NCBI GenBank assembly: GCA_022701365.1
Contig: JAKUHH010000146.1
Span: 129,677 to 193,676 of the forward strand
Length of the DNA: 64,000 nt
Source: Mycocentrospora acerina
Lineage: Eukaryota > Ascomycota > Dothideomycetes > Pleosporales
Reading direction: 5' to 3'
Positions within the stretch are counted from its first letter, which is position 1, and every line of letters starts with the position of its first letter. The notes beneath the pieces were generated by a model. It was not told where the DNA came from. It saw only the letters and a program-made list of their open reading frames with translations, and did not search any database. Below are positions 42,834 through 53,418 of this stretch, one piece after another. The translations under genes were made by a program, and so were the position numbers.

Positions 42834-43635
42834 ATCTTTGCGTATATTTGAAGTCGGCAAGAGCTCATAAGAAGTTGGCACATGTCCCAGAGTGAGGATA
42901 CCATTGAAGGTTGACAGTCTTGAAGCCTTGCGACGTAGTCGCCTCCAAACGAGCATGATCATGCGTCCAATCTTGACCCGCGTCGTAGGATCGTAAATGT
43001 GTAGGCGATGATGTGATGGAGGCTGCACTAGACCGGTGAAGCCGGCGCACTGGTTAATATTCTCTTGATTTCTGGCAATAACGCGTGGAAGAAGTCAAGC
43101 GTCAGCGCTATCATGCGTACTTCAATTGGCGCCTCTATGGGCGGCTTCAGATGCTGTACTACTGCCAAGACTTTTTGATTCACTTGTCTGACAGCGATAA
43201 GGCATGTGGATCGCTCTAAAATAAACTCGACACGAGCCAGTCTAAACCGACACCACCTTTGGTTAGCAGTCATTGCAAGCAATGTCAGTACACTTAAAAC
43301 ACTTTGCCTCCTTGCAGACATCTATGCTTATTATTCCCGCAACGTGAAACTATTGAAATATTCACAACATAGTTAATCTGAATTGCGCATTTCTTCAAGT
43401 CTTAAATTGCACAAAACTATTAGTTCTTGTTGGAAAGCTAGATCGACTTCAGTAATTCGGCTTAGACAACATTAACTGCCGTTGTGTTGGAGTAGGAATG
43501 CAAACACAAGATTTCAGATCAAACACTGCTGATTGGTCACTCATCCAATGCAAGCAATCTAGAATGCAAACACGCCGTATGTTGTATTCGCATTTGCCCA
43601 CTTTGAAACGGGCAGTACCTTATGCAGTCGCCTAA
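42834..43635. other. Upstream region of the amidase gene
   Basis: A minus-strand frame at 43028-43321 (MSARRQSVLSVLTLLAMTAN) starts with ATG but has no recognisable content and no clear splice link to the amidase. It is left unannotated. Confidence 0.35.
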
Positions 43636-43767
43636 CTAGTCAAATCCTGTGCTCGTTCTGTTGTACACCAGTCTTTTGGCTGCAAAAGCTGCTGTGAAAG
43701 CTATTGCGAATAGGCCAACAACCTGGTCAGCTGAGTTAGATCCATAGTCTGATTGAAGTGAATCATC
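43636..43767 (-). other. Exon-like frame with hydrophobic segment, copy A of a duplicated block
   Basis: The minus strand reads DDSLQSDYGSNSADQVVGLF then AIAFTAAFAAKRLVYNRTST and a stop at 43636. A splice-acceptor-like TTTGACAG lies directly before it. A diverged copy is present at about 44700-44860. It may be the last exon of a small membrane protein whose other exons I cannot find. Confidence 0.35.
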
Positions 43768-43830
43768 ATTGCTGTCAAAGGAAGAAACAAAAGCGATTTG
43801 TTTACAATTGATTTAAAAGTACCAATAATT

Positions 43831-44298
43831 CTAAATCTTATCCGTAGTCGCCTGGCTTAGCTTCCGTAGAGATGCTACCTGGCCTACGCAAAATCCCAAT
43901 GCCTGTTCCCTGAGGCTGACTTCATGCTCAGGCGGAATCACTTCTGCGCCCGACACCCACGTAACCGTCGTCTCGTTTGGCGCAGATACATGCAACTGAA
44001 CCGCCGCAACAACACCGCTTGCAGGGCTTGGGCTAGGCTCAATGACTTCGTACTTCAATTTGTACGTCTTCGGGTTACACTCCAAGATGCGCTCATCAAA
44101 TATGACATCGCCAAAATAAACCCGTCGGATGGCACCTTCGCCGTAGCCTTCAAGTACCGATGATCGTGTACATCCTGGAATGATAATTCTCTCTGCTCCG
44201 ATTGCAGACAGAAACGGCCAGATTTCGTTTGCAGGTGCGTGGATGATCTCTTTGATCGATGCAAGGACGATCCTGCCTCCAAGATCTTCGACAGACAT
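43831..44298 (-). CDS. SRPBCC (START/Bet v1-fold) protein
   Basis: Single-exon frame of 155 residues from ATG 44298. VLASIKEIIHAPANEIWPFL is the usual first strand and helix of the polyketide cyclase/dehydrase-like SRPBCC fold. It is followed by RIIIPGCTRSSVLEGYGEGA, VYFGDVIFDERILECNPKTY and a final helix EQALGFCVGQVASLRKLS. The fold forms a hydrophobic ligand pocket, and fungal stand-alone members are mostly uncharacterised. It lies head-to-tail with the amidase on the same strand and between the two copies of a duplicated block. Intact; ligand unknown. Confidence 0.85.
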   Translation of the reverse strand: MSVEDLGGRIVLASIKEIIHAPANEIWPFLSAIGAERIIIPGCTRSSVLEGYGEGAIRRVYFGDVIFDERILECNPKTYKLKYEVIEPSPSPASGVVAAVQLHVSAPNETTVTWVSGAEVIPPEHEVSLREQALGFCVGQVASLRKLSQATTDKI

Positions 44299-44699
44299 GA
44301 CGAATTTAGCTCTTAGGTCTTGAGTGAACCAAAGCGAAAAATTCAGAATTCTTGTTCTGACTCCAGATGACGCATATGATGATATGTGACTACAATGTCA
44401 AAAGATGTATGCATTGGCCGAAAAGTAACGTAAAGTGTAGAAGTGATTGCAAATATTGCGTTGATCACCAAATGACTTTCACCATGTAAGATTGTCTTTT
44501 TGAACTCAGCGACTTCTTTTAAGCTGTTAATTGCACACATTGTGCAATTGCTGATCTTGGATCAAATGGACTTCAATTAATTCGGTTTCGCTTTAAGCAA
44601 GGCTACCCACTTTAATATTTGGGGTATGCGAATGCGAAGTGCCAGATCCCACACTGCCGATTGGTCTCTCAGCCAATACAAAAACTCTAGGTGGATACA

Positions 44700-44860
44700 T
44701 CGTATACCGTATTCGCATATACCCACCTAGCTAGCCAAATCCTCTGCTCGGCCTCTTTTTGTATCAGTATTCTAGCTGCAAAAGCTGACGCGAATACTAG
44801 AGTGAAAAGGCCAGCAGCTTGGTCATGTGGGTTGGATTATAGTTTGATTGAAGTGCGTTA
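44700..44860 (-). other. Exon-like frame with hydrophobic segment, copy B of a duplicated block
   Basis: The minus strand reads DQAAGLFTLVFASAFAARIL and continues IQKEAEQRIWLARWVYANTV, matching copy A at 43636-43767 in DQxxGLFxxxFxxAFAA(K/R). Flanking DNA is also alike: ATTGGTC beside CCAAT, GTATTCGCAT, and TGATTGAAGTG. It is a direct duplication that has since diverged. Confidence 0.4.
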
Positions 44861-45166
44861 GAACATGTGCCAGAGCAAGGACAAAGATGAGGAATTCAGT
44901 AATGGCAAGAATTTCAGTTCAGATGAGTCGATGCATCAATACAATGCTAGGCCGTAATTTAATCAGCTTCATACTACAAAGATGTAAATCGGATACCACA
45001 AATTTGAAGTTTACATAATGCGAAATCTATGATTTCAATTTAGATTGAACGACATACCAACAATCTCCGAATTCGCACTCGCCGCCACAACATGAGTGAC
45101 ATTGAGCAAAGATGTATGGTTCTAAAAATAAGTGTACAGTAAAAGAGTAAGAAGAGATATGTGGAT

Positions 45167-47684
45167 CTAGTTGCCAATCACAGAGTCTTTAATGTAATTG
45201 AGCGCACTTCCTGCTCTCAGCCACCGAATCTGCCGTTCACTGTAACTGTGATTCAGCTCGGTATCCCAAACTTCTCCATTCTTCATCTCAACTCGCAGTC
45301 CAACCTGCTTCCCAGGCTGCATCTCCCCTTCCTCAACACCAACAAGCGTTACACAATCACCCTGCATGATCTTGTCGTAATCAGCAGGGTTTACAAAAGT
45401 CAGAGGAAGCATTCCTTGCTTCTTGAGGTTCGTCTCATGGATGCGTGCGAATGAGCGGGCGATGATTGCCACACCGCCAAGGTACCGTGGTTCAAGGGCG
45501 GCGTGTTCACGCGATGAGCCCTCGCCGTAGTTCCAGTCGCCGATGATGCACCACTTGATATTTTTATCACGCAAGTCACGAGCAACCTCGTGAATGATGC
45601 CGGTGTTCGATGCAAGGGGATGAATGGTATGGCCTAGCAACTTGGAATCACCAGCGGGTAGGAAGGCGTTTGAAGCGGCTAGAAGCATGTTATTGCTGAT
45701 ATTTTCAAGATGGCCACGGTATTTGTACCACGGTCCGGCGGGGGAGATGTGGTCGGTGGTACATTTCCCAGCGACCTTGATGAGGATGGGCATACTTTGT
45801 GTTGAACCTGGTTGCCAGGCATCGAAAGGTTTGAGCAGCTGCAGACGGTCGGAGTCAGGATCGATGTTAACCGAGAGATGAGACGCGTCCAGGATAGGCG
45901 CTTGGTATAGGTTTTCCCCCATGGTGAATGCAGCAGGCAATTCTACGCTTGCTGGAGGGCTAAACTTGAATTCCTGCGTCGAATCCCCGACAGGAATGGA
46001 ATCAGTCACCGGGTTGAAATCGATACGGCCAGCATAGGCGAAAGCGGTGACCATCTCAGGCGACGTGACAAACGAACACGTCTCTGGATTGCTATCGTGA
46101 CGAGCTACAAAGTTCCGGTTGAAGCTCGACACGACGGTATTGCGCTCATGGCCTTTTACGTCGACATCTGTGCGATCCCATTGGCCCACGCAGGGTCCGC
46201 AGGTGTTGCTCAATACGACAGCACCTGCTTCTCGCAGCGATTGTAGTATACCTTCTGCTTCGGCTGTTGCTCGAATGTCCTCGCTACCTGGCGATACCAT
46301 GAAGGGAGTCTTCACATGTGGCAGACCAGCCGCTTTGGCCTGACTCACAAGCTGTGAAGTCTTGTACAGATCCTCGTATGAGCTGTTGGTACAACTTCCT
46401 ACCATAGCGTGGCTGATATTGACGGGCCAATCACTGTTCTGAACAGCCTGCTTAAGCTGAGATAGTGGATGCGATAGATCGGGCGTGAACGGTCCATTGA
46501 CATGAGGCTCGAGTGTATCAAGATCAATCTCAATAATATCATCGTAGTATTTATCGGAGCCCTGATCCGCCGTAAGAAGTATATCTTTGTATCGGTTTGC
46601 TTCTTGTGCGATGTCTTGGCGCTTTGTTACCGAGAGATACCTGTCCACACTCTCTGAGTACGGAAAGATGCAAGACGTCGATCCAATCTCTGCAGACATA
46701 TTGCATACAGTCGCCATAGCAGTCGCACCAAGGCTAGCGCATCCTGGGCCAAAGAATTCTATGACCTTTCCTTTTCCACCAGATACAGTGAGAATACCAG
46801 CGAGCTTGCAAATGATGTCTTTGGTAGACGCCCAGCCATTGAGCTTGCCTGTTAGTCGAACTCCGACAACCTTTGGACACCTGTGATTACATTTAGTTAG
46901 AAGATACTCATCGCCACTCTTGAAGACAACTCACATGAGCTCCCACGGCATCCCAGCCATCGCGTCAACCGCATCGGAACCACCAACACCGATACCTAGC
47001 ATTCCCATGCCTCCAGCATTTGGAGTATGTGAATCCGTTCCTATAATAAGACCTCCGGGGAAAGCATAGTTTTCAAATATTGTCGTATGAATGATGCCAG
47101 CTACGGTCAGGTTAGGTCTCGAAATCGCCCGCAAGATCTGCAGAGAGCATACCACCTGGCTTCCACCATCCTATCCCGTACTTCTTCGCCGCACTACTGA
47201 GAAACGCATATACCTCGCGATGTTCAAGTTTTCCTCGTTTCAGGTCTTCTTCGGCTCCATCGCGAGACACGATAAGATGATCACTGTGCACAGTTGTCGG
47301 GATCTGAACTCTGGGCAAGCCTGCGCTGATGAACTGCAATAGTGCCATAGTCGCTGTCGCATCGTGGCATGCTACGCGATCGGGCCGGAGGTGTAGAAGT
47401 GTTTCCCCACGCCGGATTTCGTCAAGACCCCATGCATAGTCCGGACTGAAGTATAGGTGGCTGTACAAGATCTTCTCTGTCAGAGTGAGAGGTCTTCGCG
47501 ATCCATGTTTAACTTTCCCAAGTTGTGATATTTGGTGACCGTAATCGAGTCGACTGTTTGAGTCCAAAGGGCTTATAGGCACCCGGGGCGCAAGTGTTGC
47601 GAGGCTTTTCGTAAGCAGGGACTGGCTGCATCGTGTAGCTCGCAGGCGTACTGCTCTGATCGCACAAGTGTTTGTGAGAGTCAT
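45167..47684 (-). CDS. Aconitate hydratase paralogue, mitochondrial-type
   Basis: Three exons (47684-47156, 47100-46935, 46880-45167) give 802 residues.  The head MTLTNTCAIRAVRLRATRCS with further Arg/Ser residues is a mitochondrial presequence. Family blocks: LRPDRVACHDATATMALLQF, GTDSHTPNAGGMGMLGIGVG, VGSCTNSSYEDL (first cluster Cys), SNTCGPCVGQWDRTD (second and third cluster Cys), GKCTTDHISPAGPW, and GEGSSREHAALEPRYLGG in the swivel domain. The enzyme interconverts citrate and isocitrate through a 4Fe-4S cluster. It departs from housekeeping aconitase at several sites (insert YFSPDYAWGLDEI, SADILH-side changes), so it is probably a second copy specialised for another tricarboxylate. ATG 47684 is the first in frame; GTG lies further upstream. 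Confidence 0.9.
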
Positions 47685-49604
47685 CGCACTGGCTTTTGCC
47701 ACTTCCCTTAATATTATTTGTGCGAAATCTACGGCATGTGATATAAGTCTTTTCGGTCATCAGAACCTATAACAAGTCACTTTGTTGTAAAACGATATGA
47801 GGGATTGGTAATGTACGAGGAAGATTGGTCAATACCGAAAGCCGAAGAGTCTGGAGAAATTGCGCTAACTTAGCGAGGCGAACGAGTGAGCAACCCCCCG
47901 CGGAATTGATGTCCGATCCTGTCCACTTCACTCCAATCCAGCTTAGATATACATCACCATCACCCACATTCTGTACTTGGAACGGCTTGGAGATTTTATG
48001 AAATTTTCCCACTTTGTCTCTTGTTTCCCTGTTCTCAACTCCAGCACTCCTGCCAGTCGCACCAATTATTCGTACGCAGCGGATGAAAGTATCACTAAAA
48101 TCTGATTGCTGTGTCAATCAATGTATCAAATTTGGAGGGATTGGGTAGTATCCACTGTATCGGCGGAGCCACAGCGTGGTTCCTTACCTGACAAAATTCT
48201 ACACGGAGTAACAAATTCGAATTTGCACGTTATTTTTGCATTGGTGGAGCCTACAATTAAATAATATATTCTTCAGCTAACGCTGAAAACATGTTGTATA
48301 AGGAAACATACAAGTGCCGAGCATCAGTTTAGTCAAATTTTTTAACTCAAGTGACAACTCAAGAAATTTTTCTTTTCTTTGTTCGCTGATTATTGACAAG
48401 TCATCCAATCGTAGAATAAGCGCATTGGATCCTTAATGGTCGTGCTGACGTTGATGACAAAAACCTTTACCTTGTCTGGCTGGGAGGCTTGCACAACAGA
48501 ACATTCAATTGCCATTGAAATATGTTAAGGATGGTAAAGGTTGGAAGAATCAAAATGAGCTACCACATTACTGTGATGGTGACCACAGGCGATGACTTGG
48601 CGCTGCTTCGCATATAGGCAATTGCTTTTTGGCGAGTTTGAAAATAACGTCTCATGGTGAGCGAACTGTTGACATACGTGCTTCTTGTATTCTGATAGGC
48701 AACGAGGCTAAGAACAGACAGAATTAAAGGGACGAGATTATTATCAATTCATTACGGACAAGGAGCCAGTTACATACTACTTCAGCCCAGGCGGCATTCC
48801 GCCCTACAGTCGCTAGCTCCAACGCGATATTAATCTGTCATGGTGCTCACACAATACATTTTATGTACACCCAATTCGAAAAAAAGGTACGCTTTCATAT
48901 CAGTTCATGATCAAACTTATCTTCATTCGTCATTGCATATTCGCTGCCCGCTGTGCCCACAGGGCGTCTGAACTAGAGCGTGTATCAGCAGTGTTACCTT
49001 AGAGCAGAAGGAGAGAATGTGAGCTTGAATTTACTCATATTTCTTGATATTGTTTTCTTATGACTACGTTTTAAGGCACGTCCTAAGCACTCGAAGGTTA
49101 GCTGGAAGGGGTAGTAGTGAGTAAAGGTAGAACTTATCTGTGTGAAGCAATTCATGCTATCTTCACCAATTAAAACCTGTCAGTGTTAGCTGGTCATTTC
49201 TTCCGTCACTCAGAAGATACCGTTGCTGTGTCTGATATCGACAGCATATCCTGCGAGCTAATACCGTCGAACCGCCGCTAATACCGAAGTAAAGGATCGC
49301 TTCTGCCGCAGATCGCGGAACAGGGGATGAGATGGCGGTTTTGAATATTACTGCTCGATTAAATATTAAGCCCTATGGCCTGAAAGAGTTCTTTTTTGCC
49401 TCCACTATTTTTGTATGTGCAATCCCTTCATCAAAAGCTTGGGGCCCCCACCCCTGCTGACTCTGAGGATGCAATATACTGTCCATGTTTTTCGTGTTTT
49501 TTTGTGTTTTTGTTTTTGAAAAGGATTTTCATTAGAAAGGTTAGGTTGGAAACGATTAGACGATTAAATGGAACGTAGATCGGTGAGTCGTGGAAGAGAG
49601 TGGA
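47685..49604. other. Long intergenic region, no supported gene
   Basis: Holds the aconitase-like promoter. A 116-codon minus-strand frame at 47767-48117 lacks recognisable content. The rest is AT-rich with only short frames. Confidence 0.4.
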
Positions 49605-50948
49605 TCAAATCCTGGCGTTGATCGAGTAGTCCTTGTCGAAACGCAGCAAATATTCGAGCTGTTGCTGGCTCATCATGGTGATATGGAGGGATTTCGGCTC
49701 ATCAGACTGATAGAGTCTTGCATCTAGCGTCGCATACTCACCAATCGACCGAGCTGCACCCAGAAGCAAGGCGTCAAAGATAGCCTGTCGAGCTGGTCGC
49801 TGATTTCCCAGCTGTGCATTTGATGGACCTTTCTGCATCGCCATTTCGACAAAGGCCATGGTGAATGCAATCCAGTGCTTGCTCTTCTTGGAACTGACTA
49901 CGCCAGGAGGTCGTCGAAATTCGACGCTTCCATGGCCTGTCTCTTTGGCTGGCAAGAAGTTCCAAGCGCGATATTTATCTGAGCACACATAGTTGACGAG
50001 GGTGTTGCGGTCAGCGTTATCTATGACGTGTAATGCTCTGCGTAGGCCCCATGATGCGTTCGGGTCACACAGATGACGATGACAAGGTACCCCAAGGCCA
50101 ACATTACTCTTGCAGAAAACCTGTACTTGGTCTTGTCTTGAAGCAGGGAGGCAGCGAGCAGTATTCGATTCCTAGACGATGACTGCTTTGGCAAGATGGT
50201 GCAGTTGGCTGAGAGTATATGTCTCGGCAAACGGTGACACGTGAATGTGAAATCCGCAGGATGCATCGCGACGAAAAGTGAAGTGCCCATGCATAACAGA
50301 CCAGAACTTGTCAATGGTGGACCGCCATGTTTTGTCTCCGACAATGATCGGTGACACGATTTCGACCGGATCTAAAAAAGAATCGTTAACGAAAATCTCT
50401 TAATCAGAGTAATGCAAGTCGTTTGGCGGAATGGTAAGAATGACACCGACGCCTGCAGTGTCATTTCAAGGGCAGGCTTGATGAATAGACTTACAGAATC
50501 CATCTGGAATGTGCTTCTTCGACACCGAGCCATCCAAGGTAGCATTCCAATGCGAGTAATCTGGCTTGTCATCCGAGTTCTGATTGTAGACATCGCAAGG
50601 TAATCCAGCAGTAGATAGTAGGCTAGCGATAACCTTCAAGAGAGCCAGGTTAAAGTTGCGCTGCTGTCGAACGCTCGCGTCGAAGCCAGGAAGAACGATG
50701 TTTGGGTTCAGCTCAGTGGTAGGCCTGGGGCGAAGTATGACTTCAAATTCGACGCCAAATTTGAAAATTCGGTGGAAATTGCTTGCCGATTCCGAGGAAC
50801 TGGCAGTGTTGGGGAAAGAAGATGAGGACGAGGAGGAGGAGGACGAGGTCGAAAAGGGATTTGCGCTAGCGGGGGGCACAATTGTCATTAAGGGAGGTAG
50901 TACAGGGCGTGAGCCAATGGAGGAAGATTTCTGTGGAGAAGTCATCAT
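49605..50948 (-). pseudogene. Putative amidoligase gene with an in-frame stop
   Basis: ATG 50948 opens a Ser-rich head (ten Ser in a row near residue 35-45). Then come FKFGVEFEVILRPR, the first strand with paired Glu of the amidoligase/glutamine-synthetase-like fold (Amidoligase_2, PF12224), SHWNATLDGSV, and after a 123-bp intron (50494-50372) FYPVEIVSPIIVG, CGFHIHVSPFAETYTL and QLHHLAKAVIV. A TAG at 50174-50172 (codon 218 of 407) interrupts the frame. It resumes at once with ESNTARCLPASRQDQVQVF and continues through WNFLPAKETGHGSVEFRRPP to 49605. Everything else is consistent, so a single nonsense change, read-through or a base error are the options. Confidence 0.75.
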
Positions 50949-51327
50949 GATTAAAATCTTTGAAATCTTGATGTGTGATGGATGCGCTGTGTGAGATAAG
51001 AAAGTTTAACGGGAAGCAGAGATAGCATTATTCACCTCGTTTCCAGGGTAACACAGAGATTCAGAGTACTTTCCTAAGTCAAGAAGTAGGAAAGTAATTG
51101 CCCTCGACTTAGGGGGAAGTGTTGATTTGCGCGCTCAATTGTTCCTTCTTTCCGAATTCCCAATGGAGCGTCGAACTTACACAATTTAACGACCGAACGT
51201 CCAAGCTCCGACTACCTCAAGAGCAGACCAAACATGATAGTGCATATTAGGACGTATTGATTCAATTTTGCCTATTCTGTCTACCCAAGTGGGATAAAAT
51301 TGTTCACTTGAACCAATTTTCGCTCAT
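50949..51327. other. Promoter side of the amidoligase gene
   Basis: Between the 5' end of the amidoligase frame and the 3' end of the cyclotransferase-fold gene. Nothing else seen. Confidence 0.45.
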
Positions 51328-52011
51328 TTAGTCCAGCTCATGTTCCTTTCCTGCGAAGCGGAACGTGCAGCCCTGAACGACACGCCCTCCGCGCGGGCTT
51401 TCCTTCAATGTGATAGCTACCCTCACCACTTCGTACTTGGCCGTCTCGTACAGGCAAAGGATATCTTCCTGGTCTTTTGATAGGACCTTGTAGGCCCATC
51501 CTTCCAACTGCGATCCTGGGCTGTCAACCAAAGCATAGTATTTGCTGCCCCAAGTCCGGAGCTTTCCGTCGCGTATCAGAGCGGGAATCAGCACTGGTAG
51601 AGTTCCAGGCGGCGAGCAAAACAACTGGGCCAGAAACGAATGATTTGCTAGCGTACCATAGAAGAAGTACCACACTGGGTATTGGCTCTGGGTTGGAAAG
51701 AAGCCGGAGCACGTAGTGGTTTGAGGTCGGCGATGAGGTAAGGATGTATCCAATCCAAGAGTTGGGTACGCGGAAAAGGAGGACAAAGCCTTACATGCCT
51801 TGTTTATGGGGGCAAATACTGGCGATAGAGCCGGGTATGTCTTGGAAAGCCAGTCCTTGATTTTGGGAATATCAAGCTCGTTGATTTGGCAGAATCGTGC
51901 GACGCCGTTTTCACTCTCTCCATGGATGATTTTTGGTTGGGAGGGTAGGATGGCAGCAGATGCAAGTATTGCAGGAGTGATAGGACTACTGAGCTTGAAA
52001 AGATAGTCCAT
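51328..52011 (-). CDS. Gamma-glutamylcyclotransferase-fold (AIG2-like) protein
   Basis: The frame from ATG 52011 (MDYLFKLSSPITPAILASAA) gives 227 residues. The core YPVWYFFYGTLANHSFLAQL is the YGTL substrate-binding loop of the GGCT fold (PF06094). It is followed by LIRDGKLRTWGSKYYALVDS, the Gly-rich block LEGWAYKVLSKDQEDIL with LCLYETAKYEVVRV, and a conserved glutamate position. A second frame just upstream (MDYFDDLDQEAMDAFCELSN, ATG about 52190) looks like the family's usual acidic N-terminus and could be an extra 5' exon or a shifted continuation. I could not find a clean in-phase intron, so the shorter start is given. Confidence 0.75.
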   Translation of the reverse strand: MDYLFKLSSPITPAILASAAILPSQPKIIHGESENGVARFCQINELDIPKIKDWLSKTYPALSPVFAPINKACKALSSFSAYPTLGLDTSLPHRRPQTTTCSGFFPTQSQYPVWYFFYGTLANHSFLAQLFCSPPGTLPVLIPALIRDGKLRTWGSKYYALVDSPGSQLEGWAYKVLSKDQEDILCLYETAKYEVVRVAITLKESPRGGRVVQGCTFRFAGKEHELD

Positions 52012-53418
52012 GGTGCAGGAGTTGCGCTTTATTCTTGTAGTTGGCTTCTGGTTTTTTTTTGGTGAATTGGATGAGGTCACTTATCTCGGAGGACAGTTTT
52101 GTTGAAGGGGTTGTAACCAGTGATGCGGTTTCGTTGCTAAGTTCGCAAAACGCGTCCATAGCTTCTTGATCTAGATCGTCGAAATAATCCATATTGATCT
52201 GTGTTGATAGCCACACTTTGGTTCGTGATCTGCAGTCAAGTGTGCGTTGTAAGAGATCGATCGGAGAATTGAAAACTTGAAAAGTCAATCGTGACCCGAT
52301 TGAAATAATACCTATGAAAAGCGTACTTAAGACTTTGATACTGATGAATTTGTTGATTGAAGCTATTCAAGGAGAACGATGGTGTGTCTTTATACCCTAG
52401 TAATGCGCTAAAGGTGGCTAGCGTGAGAAGGTATGGAAATGGGATTCAATAGACATAGGAGCCATGACAGCGTCCAATTACTCATTACAACAGAGACTAT
52501 CCCTTGGAACGAATGTGTAATCATGAAGTCAGTCTACCGTGAAAGTCTATTTTTCTCCTTGATGAAACTTTGGTTATTGAGAAATTTCTGAAGAAACGAA
52601 TTGCAAATAGAGAGCCTGAGTCATCAACATTGGCCAGATGTCAAAAAGTTCTGGTTCGGTTCATGAGGCCCCCACAAACTCTGGTTTACTCGATTCCTAA
52701 CCACTGTTATGTTAGCATTAGGCTAGCGAAAATCGAGAGCCCTATACCTACCCCTGTGGGGATGAATACATCATCTGAGACTGAGGGATTCCACGTAGCT
52801 ATGAGGCCTATTGACAGGTGTCGAAATGTGAGAAAACAAAACATCGAACACTGAAATTGACTAGAGCGTTAAATTTTGTAGACTTTTGCATGTTTAATGT
52901 ACTTTAACTCTGATTCAATTATCCGATTTGACTGCAGTCTGACTGTGTGTAAGAGAAAAGGAGCTGAAAGAGGATATTCGGATAATCTCTAATGATTGAG
53001 GTAACCATAGTGTCTATCTAAACACAGGATGAGCTCAGTGGTACCTATTTCTAAGCTTCATGACACATCTTTTGTGTAAGTGGAACTCAGAAGTAGCATG
53101 CACATAGGGAGAGCGTGGTACTGTGCGACACATTCCTTACACTGTGCGGCAGAAACCCCGGTTTTACAAGATCTCTAGATGCTTACTAGGTTCTCGTCTC
53201 TCATTATCTATTAAATTACGATGACAACAATCCTTAACAAGAAGCTACATATATAAAAGAAATTAGGTTACGAAATGTAAGACTATAATCGTAGATAATT
53301 ATCAAAATCTAACAATCAAAAGACACGCTCCGATTTAAATTGCTTGCATAGCGTGATTCTCGGGGTAGTCGATATTTTGAGAGAAGAAATATATTCTACA
53401 GAGTTCTCCATTGTTACA
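52012..53418. other. Intergenic plus possible 5' exon
   Basis: 52080-52190 may contain an N-terminal exon for the gene to the left (frame starting MDYFDDLDQEAMDAF). The remainder is AT-rich, with no supported gene. Confidence 0.4.

Noticed and set aside
43028..43321. A 97-codon minus-strand frame starting MSARRQSVLSVL, upstream of the amidase
   Set aside because: No in-phase intron joins it to the amidase and no family is recognised; kept only as a note in the gap entry.
47767..48117. A 116-codon minus-strand frame upstream of the aconitase gene
   Set aside because: No motif, no ATG in good context, and no splice link to the aconitase; probably promoter sequence.
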